A stretch of DNA of 64,000 bases from a virus. This document shows, one piece after another, positions 13,815 to 20,793 of the stretch. The position numbers were made by a program, and so were the translations under genes. Each line of letters opens with the position of its first letter. Positions within the stretch are counted from its first letter, which is position 1. The stretch covers positions 54,180 to 118,179 of the IMG/VR virus record IMGVR_UViG_3300031616_000001. One strand, written 5' to 3'. The notes under the pieces are model-generated. The model did no database searches. It worked only from the letters and a program-made list of their open reading frames with translations, and was not told the DNA's origin.

Positions 13815-14146
13815 GCGTCAGCCTTGCCTGCATCTTCGCGAAGTGGGAGCACTTCCCAGGTCGCGTCCTCGGCTACGAACGTCTCAGCCTGACCTATCAG
13901 GACTACGACCTGTTCGATCGGATCAAGGCAGAAGCCACGCCGATCGACGGCATGCTCATGTCGTACGAGGACGAAGGCATCAAGGATCGATCTGACGACC
14001 CCTACGGGACGCCGTTGACCTTCTTGACTGCCCACCGCTTGGCCAAGCATTTCGATGGCATTGGCATGGAAGCGTGGGATATGGCTGTGCTGGCGTTCGT
14101 GAAGGCGCTGCCGCCATCGACGCGCGTTGTGCTGTGGTGGTCATGA
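13811..14146 (+). CDS. Hypothetical protein (111 aa)
   Basis: ATGA-coupled at both ends. Acidic, with segments RLSLTYQDYDLFDRIKAEA and GTPLTFLTAHRLAKHFDGI. The C-terminus MAVLAFVKALPPSTRVVLWW looks like a small alpha/beta fold. No family recognised. Confidence 0.55.
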   Translation: MSVSLACIFAKWEHFPGRVLGYERLSLTYQDYDLFDRIKAEATPIDGMLMSYEDEGIKDRSDDPYGTPLTFLTAHRLAKHFDGIGMEAWDMAVLAFVKALPPSTRVVLWWS

Positions 14147-14331
14147 ACTCACGCGACGTCAGCAACCAGGATCTGGTCGGCGTGATGCGCGCGCAGGCGT
14201 GGGAGCGCGCCAAGGGCGAACTGCGGTCGATCCTCGCCGCCTATTTCGATGATCGCAATCGCTTCGACGCCATGGACAAACTGGTCTCGAAATTCGTGAT
14301 AGAGGTCGAAGAAAACGGCCTGGCCGAATGA
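14143..14331 (+). CDS. Small hypothetical protein (62 aa)
   Basis: ATGA-coupled upstream. Entirely helical (LVGVMRAQAWERAKGELRSI, then FDAMDKLVSKFVIEVEENG). No family recognised. Similar helical small proteins are common in phage early operons. Confidence 0.5.
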   Translation: MNSRDVSNQDLVGVMRAQAWERAKGELRSILAAYFDDRNRFDAMDKLVSKFVIEVEENGLAE

Positions 14332-14343
14332 AGGTCTGACCCC

Positions 14344-14757
14344 ATGGATCATTTTGGAATCGGCGCTGCCGTCCGCGCCATGATGCAGATCTACCAGCAC
14401 TCCGCCAGGAGGAGCGGCCGCACGACGTCGCTCGTCGAGAGCGTGAAGGATGGTGATCGGATCGTCTTCTCGGATCGACGCGAGGCCGTGCGCGTGAGGC
14501 GACTATGCGCTGAACGCAAGGCAAGCGTGGAATGCATCGTCATCGATCCACATCATCCGGAGAATCTGTTCGGAAATCACGGGACCTCCGAAGGCCGGAC
14601 GATCTTCGATCACACATGGGTCGAGCAGTTCTACCTGGCGGCGATCGAGCGAGCGCAGGCGGACATCGACCACCTCGAGCGTGAGACATCCGGCTATGGC
14701 GCGGCGCATCGCGAGACGCGCCGGTGTGCTGAAGAACTAATGCGATGGAGACCGTGA
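14344..14757 (+). CDS. Hypothetical protein (137 aa), P-loop-like N-terminus
   Basis: ATG 14344. Residues 20-70 (ARRSGRTTSLVESVKDGD, then RIVFSDRREAVRVRRLC, then VECIVIDP) resemble the start of a P-loop NTPase with a degenerate Walker A (RSGRTTSL), but no Walker B was found. The last 21 residues recur, with 16 identities, in a broken fragment at 17618-17689 beyond the integron cassettes. It marks the left side of a possible insertion. Confidence 0.55.
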   Translation: MDHFGIGAAVRAMMQIYQHSARRSGRTTSLVESVKDGDRIVFSDRREAVRVRRLCAERKASVECIVIDPHHPENLFGNHGTSEGRTIFDHTWVEQFYLAAIERAQADIDHLERETSGYGAAHRETRRCAEELMRWRP

Positions 14758-14759
14758 TC

Positions 14760-15308
14760 ATGGGACTTAACGTACACGCATACCGGCAGATCAGGAAGCT
14801 GGACGTGCTCTTCGATGCCGACGGGCAGCCCGTGGATCCACTGACACGAGCGCCGGTGGAAGGCGACTACTTCCGAGCGACTGTGAACAGCGACTTCCCG
14901 AGTCAGGCTGAAGGCGTCGAACATCGCGGCGTCTATGCCTTTGCCGACGAAGACCACTTTTGGTCTGGAGGCTATGGGCACTACGGGAGGTGGCGGGAGA
15001 CGCTCGCGAAGTTAGCCGGCTACACGGCGGTTCTACATGAGCGCGTTCCGGGCTTCAAGCCGTCGGAAGTGATGAGCCATACGGTCGGGGCATTTGAGGT
15101 CGAAGACGGCCCGTTCCATGAACTCGTGTGCTTCAGCGACTGTGAAGGCTGTATCGGCACCGTCGTCTCCGCCGAGCTGGCGCGTGACTTCGCCGAATGG
15201 GATGACCGCGCGAAGGCAACGGGCGATGCGTGGTTCTACGAGAAGTACGCCGAGTGGCGGCGCTGCTTTGAGATGGCCGCTGACGGCGGAGCCGTTACGT
15301 TTGGCTGA
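14760..15308 (+). CDS. Hypothetical protein (182 aa)
   Basis: ATG 14760 is preferred to 14745 because the conserved-looking part begins MGLNVHAYRQIRKLDVLF. Contains HRGVYAFADEDHFWSGGYG and ELVCFSDCEGCIGTVVSAEL, with three Cys close together. I recall similar unnamed proteins in beta- and gammaproteobacteria, but no function. It may be the first gene of the acquired cassette-rich segment. Confidence 0.6.
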   Translation: MGLNVHAYRQIRKLDVLFDADGQPVDPLTRAPVEGDYFRATVNSDFPSQAEGVEHRGVYAFADEDHFWSGGYGHYGRWRETLAKLAGYTAVLHERVPGFKPSEVMSHTVGAFEVEDGPFHELVCFSDCEGCIGTVVSAELARDFAEWDDRAKATGDAWFYEKYAEWRRCFEMAADGGAVTFG

Positions 15309-15346
15309 GCGTTGGCGGCGCCGCCGCAAGGCATAAGGAAGGAACG

Positions 15347-15664
15347 ATGAGCTTGTTCCAGTGTGGTCACTGCGGGTGCTGCGAGAATACGGCTTTGGCC
15401 TCCCAAGGCTGCGACGGCTACGCGGAGAGCTTCTTTGACTGGACAGACTTCGAGGACCGCCGTGGGAAGCAGCTTTGCAGCGTATGCGCGCCCACGAAGT
15501 ACAGCGACGGCACGCCCACCGAGTTCGGGTTTTGGCACGGCCGCTTTGATCGCGTGTTTCTGCCGATGGGAGTGTTCCGCACGGCCAAAAACGGCAACCT
15601 GGAGCATACCGAGACAGGTGATCAAGAATTTCGGAAGTACGCCTTGACTGCAGTTAAGGGTTAG
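15347..15664 (+). CDS. Cys-rich protein, CbrC/zinc-ribbon-like (105 aa)
   Basis: ATG 15347 with GGAAGGA upstream. N-terminus FQCGHCGCCENTAL and a later LCSVCAPTKY give at least two Cys pairs for zinc. The stop codon lies in GGGTTAGCC, the same junction geometry as the cassette gene ending at 16841. This gene may therefore be a cassette with a decayed attC site; a hairpin (CTCCAA 15672-15677 with TTGGAG 15691-15696) follows. Function unknown. Confidence 0.6.
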   Translation: MSLFQCGHCGCCENTALASQGCDGYAESFFDWTDFEDRRGKQLCSVCAPTKYSDGTPTEFGFWHGRFDRVFLPMGVFRTAKNGNLEHTETGDQEFRKYALTAVKG

Positions 15665-15706
15665 CCGGACCCTCCAAACGCCGGCGCATGTTGGAGTTAA
15701 AACCCA

Positions 15707-15853
15707 ATGGAAACCGAAGTCACCAAGGCAATCAAAGATTTGGCCGAGAAGGCTGCGGCCGCGCAAGCGCACGAAGCCATGCACTATTCGCAGGCGGCGC
15801 TGAACTTGGCTCATGTTCTGCAGGTCAAGAAAGAAATCGATATGACGAAGTAG
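15707..15853 (+). CDS. Small helical protein (48 aa)
   Basis: ATG 15707. A single charged helix (KAIKDLAEKAAAAQAHEAMH, then QAALNLAHVLQVKKEID) likely forming a coiled coil. No family recognised. Codon use and a purely helical pattern favour a real small protein. Confidence 0.5.
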   Translation: METEVTKAIKDLAEKAAAAQAHEAMHYSQAALNLAHVLQVKKEIDMTK

Positions 15854-15903
15854 GCGTAGCAGCCGGCACGCAGGTACTGGTGCCGGCGAGAAAGGACACA
15901 GAC

Positions 15904-16176
15904 ATGACGATGCATATCCGAGTCGACGCATGGGTCGACGAGCACTCCGGCAAGTACGACAACGGCCGCATCGCATGCGGTCTCGAAACGCTCCCGGAAG
16001 GCGACACGGCGGTATTCGAAGCCGACTCCTATGCCTATCACGTCGCCGACTGCCAGCAATGCAACCCCGGTGGTCCCGAGCCCTATGGCACACCGATCTC
16101 GCAACTGAGTGGCCGACCCGGGCACCCTGGGTTCGAGGCGTTCCGCGAGATCGCCGCAAGCTGGGGCCATGAATGA
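15904..16176 (+). CDS. Hypothetical protein (90 aa)
   Basis: ATG 15904 after GAGAAAGGACAC. Contains a Cys pair CQQCNPGG and beta-like strands (MHIRVDAWVDEHSG, IACGLETLPEGDTAVFEAD). Its stop overlaps the next ATG (ATGA). The two genes appear to share the integron cassette that ends in attC 1. Confidence 0.5.
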   Translation: MTMHIRVDAWVDEHSGKYDNGRIACGLETLPEGDTAVFEADSYAYHVADCQQCNPGGPEPYGTPISQLSGRPGHPGFEAFREIAASWGHE

Positions 16177-16370
16177 GCTACTGGCAAACATTGCTGCTGA
16201 TGTACCCGATATGCGTTGTCGGATACCGGACTGGGTCGTGGACCTACTGGCGTCTTAGGTCCGGAAAGAACAGCGCATCGGCGCCAACCTGGGGCGAGGC
16301 GTTCAGTGCAAGCTGGTACAGCGCAACAGGTGGCGCGATCGCCATGCTTTTGTATCGGCCAGACGCCTAA
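16173..16370 (+). CDS. Integron cassette membrane protein (65 aa)
   Basis: ATGA-coupled to the previous gene. Two hydrophobic segments (WQTLLLMYPICVVGYRTG; SWYSATGGAIAMLLY) suggest a small membrane protein. Its stop codon TAA lies inside GCCTAAC, the R'' box of attC 1, which is typical of integron cassette genes. Function unknown. Confidence 0.65.
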   Translation: MSYWQTLLLMYPICVVGYRTGSWTYWRLRSGKNSASAPTWGEAFSASWYSATGGAIAMLLYRPDA

Positions 16371-16423
16371 CGTTTTAGTTCAGCGGCTGCCGAAGGCAGT
16401 CCGCTGGAACGAAGGGTTAGGCG
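16364..16423 (+). other. Integron attC recombination site 1
   Basis: R'' CGCCTAAC (16364-16371) and R' GTTAGGCG (16416-16423) are perfect inverted boxes. Inside, GTTCAGCGG (16378-16386) pairs with CCGCTGGAAC (16401-16410), leaving one extrahelical G. The tip is CTGCC-GAA-GGCAG. This is the canonical imperfect palindrome recognised as single-stranded DNA by integron integrases. Confidence 0.93.
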
Positions 16424-16451
16424 CCTGGTTGAGAAGCGAAAGGACCGACGA

Positions 16452-16841
16452 ATGCTGAACATGCTGAAAGACCCAGCGAAGCGCGCCGAGTGGGTGTACG
16501 GCCAGCAGATGGCCACGTGCCCAGCCTGCGGCAGCTACAACATGAAGCCGCAAATGCCGATCAAGCTGGACGTGGCCGGCGACGACACAGTGCCACAACT
16601 TGTGGGCAAATGGGCGCGTGCCACGAAGGCCGGCGCCACGCCGCTGGAAGGCCCGGCCTACTACTGCTGCTGGGACTGCTCCCACAAGGGGCCGGCAGTG
16701 GACTGCACCGGGCGCACCAGCGAGGATGCCCGCCAGGACCGCGCACTGAACGCGGAGATGAAGCGACTGTGGAACGCGCAGACGCCTAACGTGAAGGTAA
16801 GCGGCGACCCGAAGGGGCGTCCGCCTTCACCGTTGGGTTAG
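16452..16841 (+). CDS. Integron cassette protein with two zinc-type Cys pairs (129 aa)
   Basis: ATG 16452. Contains CPACGSYNMKPQ and YYCCWDCSHKGP, a likely zinc-binding pair. The frame runs through the whole of attC 2: the last 20 residues (from QTPNVKVSG) are encoded by the recombination site and the stop TAG is in GTTAGGC. In other arrangements the protein would end differently, so the true C-terminus depends on cassette order. Function unknown. Confidence 0.65.
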   Translation: MLNMLKDPAKRAEWVYGQQMATCPACGSYNMKPQMPIKLDVAGDDTVPQLVGKWARATKAGATPLEGPAYYCCWDCSHKGPAVDCTGRTSEDARQDRALNAEMKRLWNAQTPNVKVSGDPKGRPPSPLG

Positions 16842-16843
16842 GC
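16784..16843 (+). other. Integron attC recombination site 2
   Basis: R'' GCCTAAC (16784-16790) and R' GTTAGGC (16837-16843). The inner arms GTGAAG with CTTCAC and GCGG with CCGC flank a short unpaired GTAA, and the tip contains CCC-GAAG-GGG. It lies 420 bases after attC 1, a usual cassette length. Confidence 0.92.
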
Positions 16844-16866
16844 GCGTGGAACGAAGGCAGAGGACT

Positions 16867-17061
16867 ATGAGCAAGCGAAAACTCAAGAAGGCGATTTTGG
16901 CGGAGGCTCTGGCTGTGTACCGCACGACAGACTTCGGCTGCCGCAGCTTCACGGTAGACGTGACAAACGGGCAATTGGTCTATGTGCATCTGCCGCGTGA
17001 GTACCGGCCGATTGAGACGCTGATGCACCTATGCGCTCAATTGAATGGCGACAGACCGTGA
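16867..17061 (+). CDS. Integron cassette protein (64 aa)
   Basis: ATG 16867, 23 bases after attC 2. Basic N-terminus (MSKRKLKKAILAEALAVY), then beta strands (FTVDVTNGQLVYVHLP) and a helix (PIETLMHLCAQLNG). No family recognised. Unusually for a cassette, about 125 bases separate its stop from the next attC; that gap holds a structured RNA. Confidence 0.6.
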   Translation: MSKRKLKKAILAEALAVYRTTDFGCRSFTVDVTNGQLVYVHLPREYRPIETLMHLCAQLNGDRP

Positions 17062-17071
17062 AGCGTCAAGA

Positions 17072-17181
17072 CTGCTGCACTAGCTCAGAAAGCCGCGAGC
17101 CGAAGTACAAGGCGGACGACAGGCAGAGCAGCCGGTTTCTAACCGGAAGGCCCGAGCAGACAGGCTCGCTCGGTGCAGCAG
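17072..17181 (+). ncRNA. Cassette-borne structured RNA with tRNA-like arms
   Basis: CTGCTGCAC (17072-17080) pairs perfectly with GTGCAGCAG (17173-17181), closing a 110-base element. Inside are TAGCTC (17081) pairing with GAGC (17126-17129) like a D-stem, CCGG-TTTCTAA-CCGG (17132-17146) like an anticodon arm, and CGAGC/GCTCG (17153-17168) where a T-arm would be. It has no T-loop sequence, and the D-region carries about 40 extra bases. It resembles a remodelled tRNA rather than a functional one. Function unknown. Confidence 0.5.
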
Positions 17182-17188
17182 TGTTGAC

Positions 17189-17245
17189 GCCTAACGTTTG
17201 AGATAAGCGGACTGTACTCAGGTCCGCTTGATCGAAGGGTTAGGC
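17189..17245 (+). other. Integron attC recombination site 3
   Basis: R'' GCCTAAC (17189-17195) and R' GTTAGGC (17239-17245). The inner arms GATAAGCGGAC and GTCCGCTTGATC pair with one extra base, and the tip is TGTACTCAG. Same architecture as attC 1 and 2. Confidence 0.93.
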
Positions 17246-17269
17246 GTGGTGAACAGAGAGGAAAGAACG

Positions 17270-17530
17270 ATGAAGTGGGAAGACATCAGCTCGCACAGCC
17301 AAGGCGACAAAGAGCGAGTGCCGAACGCATGGCAATTGGATTGCGCAGGAATTCGCTTGCGAGTGCATCGGCACATCTACCATGAGCCAACGGATTGGCT
17401 GCTCAGCGGGGCGCCATGGTTCGATAGGCACAAGCTTGCTTCTCTTGGCGCTGAGGATGCGATGCGTGAGGCGGAGCAATCTTTGCTTAAAAAGATCGCG
17501 GCCGCAAACGCCGCATTGCATGACGCCTAA
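17270..17530 (+). CDS. Integron cassette protein (86 aa)
   Basis: ATG 17270 after AGAGGAAAGAACG. Contains WQLDCAGIRLRVHRHIYHEP, then WLLSGAPWFDRHKLAS and a helical C-terminus. No family recognised. The stop TAA falls in GCCTAAC of the fourth, truncated attC, as for the first cassette. Confidence 0.65.
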   Translation: MKWEDISSHSQGDKERVPNAWQLDCAGIRLRVHRHIYHEPTDWLLSGAPWFDRHKLASLGAEDAMREAEQSLLKKIAAANAALHDA

Positions 17531-17547
17531 CGTTGTTATAGACAACA
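17525..17547 (+). other. Truncated attC (right border of the cassette array)
   Basis: GCCTAAC (17525-17531) is followed by CG and a short hairpin (GTTGT/ACAAC), but no matching GTTAGGC box is found in the next 100 bases. The last cassette has lost the right part of its attC, so this is where the acquired DNA joins the older sequence. Confidence 0.6.
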
Positions 17548-17617
17548 CGTGATGTGTTCGCACGAGTTTTGCGTCACCCAAGAATCGAGCACTGGCGCGG
17601 CGCTGCGGGGTGGCGTG

Positions 17618-17689
17618 ATGCATAACTTTGGCGCCACTCACCGCGAGACACGCCGGCGAGCCGAAGAGCTGGTGCGCTGGCGACCTTGA
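17618..17689 (+). pseudogene. 3' remnant of a gene related to 14344-14757
   Basis: Encodes MHNFGATHRETRRRAEELVR and then WRP and stop. The last 21 residues match the end of the protein at 14344-14757 in 16 positions, including HRETRR and AEEL. Upstream sequence does not match. It is the stump of a paralog or of a duplicated end, cut by the cassette segment. Confidence 0.6.
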
Positions 17690-17710
17690 TTCACCGGGCC
17701 GCGCAGTATC

Positions 17711-18148
17711 TCAGCGCTTCGCCGCGATGATCTTGTCGACCTCGGGCGCTGCGGTGACCTGGTCGACGAGCTCGACAGTGGCGAGGCCGGCCCACGCCGG
17801 TCCGCCCATCGACGTCCGCACGTAGATCTTCTCGCCGCTGCGCACGACGACGTCGAGCGTGGCGACACCCGAGTACATCGTGCTCGGCGCCGACACCACG
17901 TGCGGGCCCGGCGCGGCCTTGGCGGCGAACCACTCACCTGGTACTGACTTGCCGACGCGCAGGCCGTCGACGAGCAGCTCCGGTCGCTGGCCGTGGCCGA
18001 ACAACGAGTACATCGGCCGGTAGAAGACGATGGTGCCGGCGCGCGGATCCTGGTCGGCTGGGTTCGGTGGTAGCGGCGCCATCGCGCAGCCGGCGGCGAT
18101 CAGCAATGGCAGCAGCGCGAGTGCGCGCAACACTTTGGTTCTGTTCAT
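17711..18148 (-). CDS. Lipoprotein, DUF2846-like
   Basis: Starts at ATG 18148 (minus). Signal peptide LRALALLPLLIAAGC with a lipobox (IAAGC) at residues 17-21, then a 125-residue beta-rich domain with TIVFYRPMYSLFGHGQRPEL and IYVRTSMGGPAWAG. This fits the DUF2846 lipoproteins found in proteobacteria and their prophages. Exported and anchored to a membrane, it might alter the cell surface or block superinfection, which is inference. It is convergent with the cassette array. Confidence 0.75.
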   Translation of the reverse strand: MNRTKVLRALALLPLLIAAGCAMAPLPPNPADQDPRAGTIVFYRPMYSLFGHGQRPELLVDGLRVGKSVPGEWFAAKAAPGPHVVSAPSTMYSGVATLDVVVRSGEKIYVRTSMGGPAWAGLATVELVDQVTAAPEVDKIIAAKR

Positions 18149-18370
18149 GACGTGGGGCCTCCAACTCGTAGGATGCCTCGGACGTCGCGCCGCGGCAACT
18201 GCCGACATGCACGCCACCGTGAAAAACGGTACATTCCGGCCCCATGGAACGACGAGTGAAACCTCAATCCTGCCCTTGAACAAGGTGCGGCGAGCGGTCT
18301 GATCCCCGCGGGTACAAAGTTTCGCCGCCACTCGCAACGATTCCGCGCGGTGCTTGCGCATGGCATCGCT

Positions 18371-18408
18371 CCAACGGCCTCGAGGTGCAAACGCCTCGAG
18401 GCCGTTGG
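18371..18408. terminator. 15-bp perfect inverted repeat
   Basis: CCAACGGCCTCGAGG (18371-18385) and CCTCGAGGCCGTTGG (18394-18408) flank the eight-base loop TGCAAACG. No T-run on either side, so it may be a terminator of another type, a protein operator or a cruciform. Confidence 0.5.
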
Positions 18409-18576
18409 TCATTCTGAGCTTGCCAACGCATCGACACCTGGTGGAAAATCGAGCCTTCCCGGGATAAACCTAGCCCCCTAGGCGCCGCGCACCCTCGACG
18501 GCATTCATGTCCTGGCTGTAAAGGCAGCAGAGGCCTCATACACCCAAGCGCGCAGCGCAACGGGTGTCTGGCGACG

Positions 18577-18594
18577 GCGGGGCTTCGGCCCCGC
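18577..18594 (-). terminator. Hairpin with TTCG/CGAA tetraloop downstream of the leftward operon
   Basis: GCGGGGC (18577-18583), TTCG, GCCCCGC (18588-18594). It lies 25 bases past the stop of the last leftward gene (18619) and is a reasonable end for that operon, although the T-run is poor. Confidence 0.5.
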
Positions 18595-18618
18595 TCAAGC
18601 CTTGCACTTGAAGCGCGA

Positions 18619-19110
18619 CTACTCATCCGAGGCACAGGAACTTCCCCCGCCGGGGGACACCTCGCCATCGGGTCGCGGTTGCCACGGGATCTCGCCGAAC
18701 TGCTTGCACTTGTCGCACGGCCGACGGAAAAACGGCGTCTCGTTGCCCTGCGGATACCAACGCGCTCGGGGCCGCATGTTGCGCGCGTTGTTCACCGGCT
18801 TGTGCCCGCACAGCGAGACACCGGTGCCGGCGTCGACCAGGTGCACCAGGTGGCCGCCGGCGGCGCGCGCCAGGTATGTCTCGCCGCGGCCGGTGCGGGC
18901 TTGCTCGATGGACTCGTCGGCCGCGGCTTCGCGCGCCTCGCGATCGCGGATCGATTGGCGGCCGTCACGGATCATCGCGAACAGCCGCAGCTCGCGCTTG
19001 CCGTCTTCGGTGTCAGCGAAGCAGTCGTAGTGCGCCCGGGCTCGCGTATGCCACGGCTGGCCAGGCTCAATCGGCAGGTTGCAAAGCGGGCAGATATCGA
19101 CGTCATTCAT
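18619..19110 (-). CDS. Zinc-binding hypothetical protein (163 aa)
   Basis: ATG 19110 is chosen because it overlaps the upstream stop and precedes MNDVDICPLCNLPIEPG, an obvious domain start. CPLC with HYDC forms one zinc site, and LCGHK with RRPCDKCKQFG forms another near the C-terminus. The middle is a charged helix (ESIEQARTGRGETY). Last gene of the leftward operon. No family recognised. Confidence 0.65.
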   Translation of the reverse strand: MNDVDICPLCNLPIEPGQPWHTRARAHYDCFADTEDGKRELRLFAMIRDGRQSIRDREAREAAADESIEQARTGRGETYLARAAGGHLVHLVDAGTGVSLCGHKPVNNARNMRPRARWYPQGNETPFFRRPCDKCKQFGEIPWQPRPDGEVSPGGGSSCASDE

Positions 19111-19540
19111 CTGTCTGATCGCCGCCATATATGCGATCGAGAAACGCCTCGGCTTCTGCTGCATCCTGCGCCCTGCGGAGTCGCGCGCGCCGGCCGAGGA
19201 ACGGCAGAATGCGATGCCACCAGCGGTGCTCGAGGCGGTCGATCATCTCGTCGAGCGCCGCCGCCATCGACGGCGCTTGCTCTACGAGGCGTGCCGCGAG
19301 CCTGCGCGCTGATTCGTCGGATTGCGTAGCCGGTGGGTCAGGCAACTCCTCCATCACCCAGATCTGCGCGCCGTACTCGCTGCGGCGGCCGCTGTCGACG
19401 TAGCGGATCGGGAAGTAGCGGCCGGCGATCTCCATGGGCACGACGACGGCCTGCGCGCGCACGGTGTTCACGCGCATGCGGCCGGCGGCCGGACCACCCT
19501 CGAAGACGATCGTCGGGCTTGCAGCGGGGAGCCTGGCCAT
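19103..19540 (-). CDS. Hypothetical protein (145 aa) with an internal dispersed repeat
   Basis: ATG 19540 follows directly on a copy of the 19-bp dispersed repeat, with no clear ribosome site. A second, slightly diverged copy (19319-19338) lies inside the gene and encodes DPPATQSDE. The C-terminal half is helical and basic (RLVEQAPSMAAALDEMIDRL, WWHRILPFLGRRARLRRAQD). Function unknown. Confidence 0.6.
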   Translation of the reverse strand: MARLPAASPTIVFEGGPAAGRMRVNTVRAQAVVVPMEIAGRYFPIRYVDSGRRSEYGAQIWVMEELPDPPATQSDESARRLAARLVEQAPSMAAALDEMIDRLEHRWWHRILPFLGRRARLRRAQDAAEAEAFLDRIYGGDQTDE

Positions 19541-19542
19541 AG

Positions 19543-19911
19543 TCAGGAATGCGTAGGCAGGGGAGTCGACATCAGATCCGCTTCGACGAGCTCGAACAAG
19601 CCGGCCAGTTCGGCGATGCTCAGCGCATCGACCCGCGCTGCCAGCTCAGTCGAGTCGTCGAGGGCATCAACGAGCACGCGGCAGATCTGCACCAGGTCTG
19701 TCAGGCCAAGAGCACCGAGGCTGTAGGCCGTCCGCAGGCGTTGCCATTCGCCGTCGCTGAATTCAGCGCGCAGGTCGTGTTGATAGCTCTTCATCAGCTG
19801 CAGGTAGCGGTCGACGATCTGATTGATGCGCCCGCTTGCGCCCTCGCCGCCGCGCATCGCGCTCATCGTGCGCTCGGTCAGGTAGAGCGAAACGGATTTG
19901 GACTTGGCCAT
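19543..19911 (-). CDS. Ribbon-helix-helix-like DNA-binding protein (122 aa)
   Basis: ATG 19911 with GAGGAG upstream. N-terminus KSKSVSLYLTERTMSAMRGG has the strand-helix pattern of an RHH protein, followed by helix INQIVDRYLQLMKSY and a helical remainder. The last six residues and the stop (PLPTHS) are encoded by a dispersed repeat. It is a candidate regulator of the leftward operon or a binder of the repeats; that link is speculative. Confidence 0.65.
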   Translation of the reverse strand: MAKSKSVSLYLTERTMSAMRGGEGASGRINQIVDRYLQLMKSYQHDLRAEFSDGEWQRLRTAYSLGALGLTDLVQICRVLVDALDDSTELAARVDALSIAELAGLFELVEADLMSTPLPTHS

Positions 19912-19950
19912 GTTGTTCTCCTCGGGAATGCGTAGCAGGGGGGTAGCCTA

Positions 19951-20793
19951 TCAAGGATGAGGATCCGGAGGCGCGGGGCGTTCCATCAGATCGTCCGGAT
20001 GCTTGCCGTAGAGCCTGGCGATGGGCTCGCGCAGATCGCGCCGCAGTTCGTCGACGAGCCGCTGCAGGACCTTGACTCGTGCTGCGTCGGCGCTGATCGC
20101 ACGGCCCTCCATCTCGGCGGCGGCCTCGTAGGCCTCGTCGTCGACATAGGGAAGCTCTCCATACCCGCTGAGGCTATAGCCGATGAGCTGCGCGAACTGC
20201 TGGCGATCGGCGTTGCTGAACTCGAGGCAGGCGATCGCGTTGAGGTCCATACCGCGTGGCTTCGCCCAATCGAGCAGCATGCGCACGATAGCGTTGCCTT
20301 GAAAGCGTGTCTTGCCGTCGACGTCGACGAGCGGCTGAATGGGTTGCGGCAATTGCATGTCGGCCTCCTGAGTTGCGGATTGCGTAGCCGGGGGTACCGC
20401 TTGAGATTGCGTAGCCGGGGGTGGCGCCTTCAGCGCGACCATGCCGTGGCCGGCAAGCGAACGCGCCGTCTGGCGGTCCAATGCCTCGCCGAAAGCGGTG
20501 CGCGGCGTCAGCACCTCCCACATGCCGAGCGCGCCGCCAAGGCCGATCAGCGTCAAAGCCGCGCCCTGATCGCCGAGCCACGCGCCGAGCTCGATGTAGG
20601 TGAGCTCGAGGCCGCAAAACACGTCGAGAATCTCGTGGAACTCGCCTTCGTGCTTGTCCACGAGCGAGCGCAGCGCAGCGGCATCCGCGGTCGGCTTCGC
20701 CTTGACGCCGAAGAAGATCACGTCGACGGCGCCGGCTTCGTTAGGCACACATTGCTCGGCATGCGCGGCGATGTACTCGGACAGCGTGCTCAT
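19951..20793 (-). CDS. Probable in-frame fusion of two hypothetical proteins (280 aa)
   Basis: Start ATG 20793. Residues 1-122 (from MSTLSEYIAAHAEQ) form one unit. Two dispersed repeats then encode PPATQSQ and PPATQSA, and a second unit begins at an internal ATG (20358, MQLPQPIQPLVDVDGKTRF). That internal ATG has its own AGGAGG site six bases upstream. The two were probably separate genes whose boundary lost its stop when the repeats entered. Both the fusion and the second part alone may be made. No family recognised for either. Confidence 0.6.
   Translation of the reverse strand: MSTLSEYIAAHAEQCVPNEAGAVDVIFFGVKAKPTADAAALRSLVDKHEGEFHEILDVFCGLELTYIELGAWLGDQGAALTLIGLGGALGMWEVLTPRTAFGEALDRQTARSLAGHGMVALKAPPPATQSQAVPPATQSATQEADMQLPQPIQPLVDVDGKTRFQGNAIVRMLLDWAKPRGMDLNAIACLEFSNADRQQFAQLIGYSLSGYGELPYVDDEAYEAAAEMEGRAISADAARVKVLQRLVDELRRDLREPIARLYGKHPDDLMERPAPPDPHP

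Larger units (their letters stand above)
18149..18618. other. 470-base gap with hairpins, no gene seen
   Basis: The gap lies between the leftward lipoprotein gene and the 3' end of the long leftward operon. It should hold the lipoprotein promoter, though no convincing -35/-10 pair was found. It contains the two strong hairpins listed separately. No coding frame with a credible start was found. Confidence 0.5.

Noticed and set aside
15665-15700. A complete attC site after the gene at 15347-15664
   Set aside because: A GTTAGCC box and a hairpin exist, but there is no matching R'' box at the right distance, so it is at most a decayed site.
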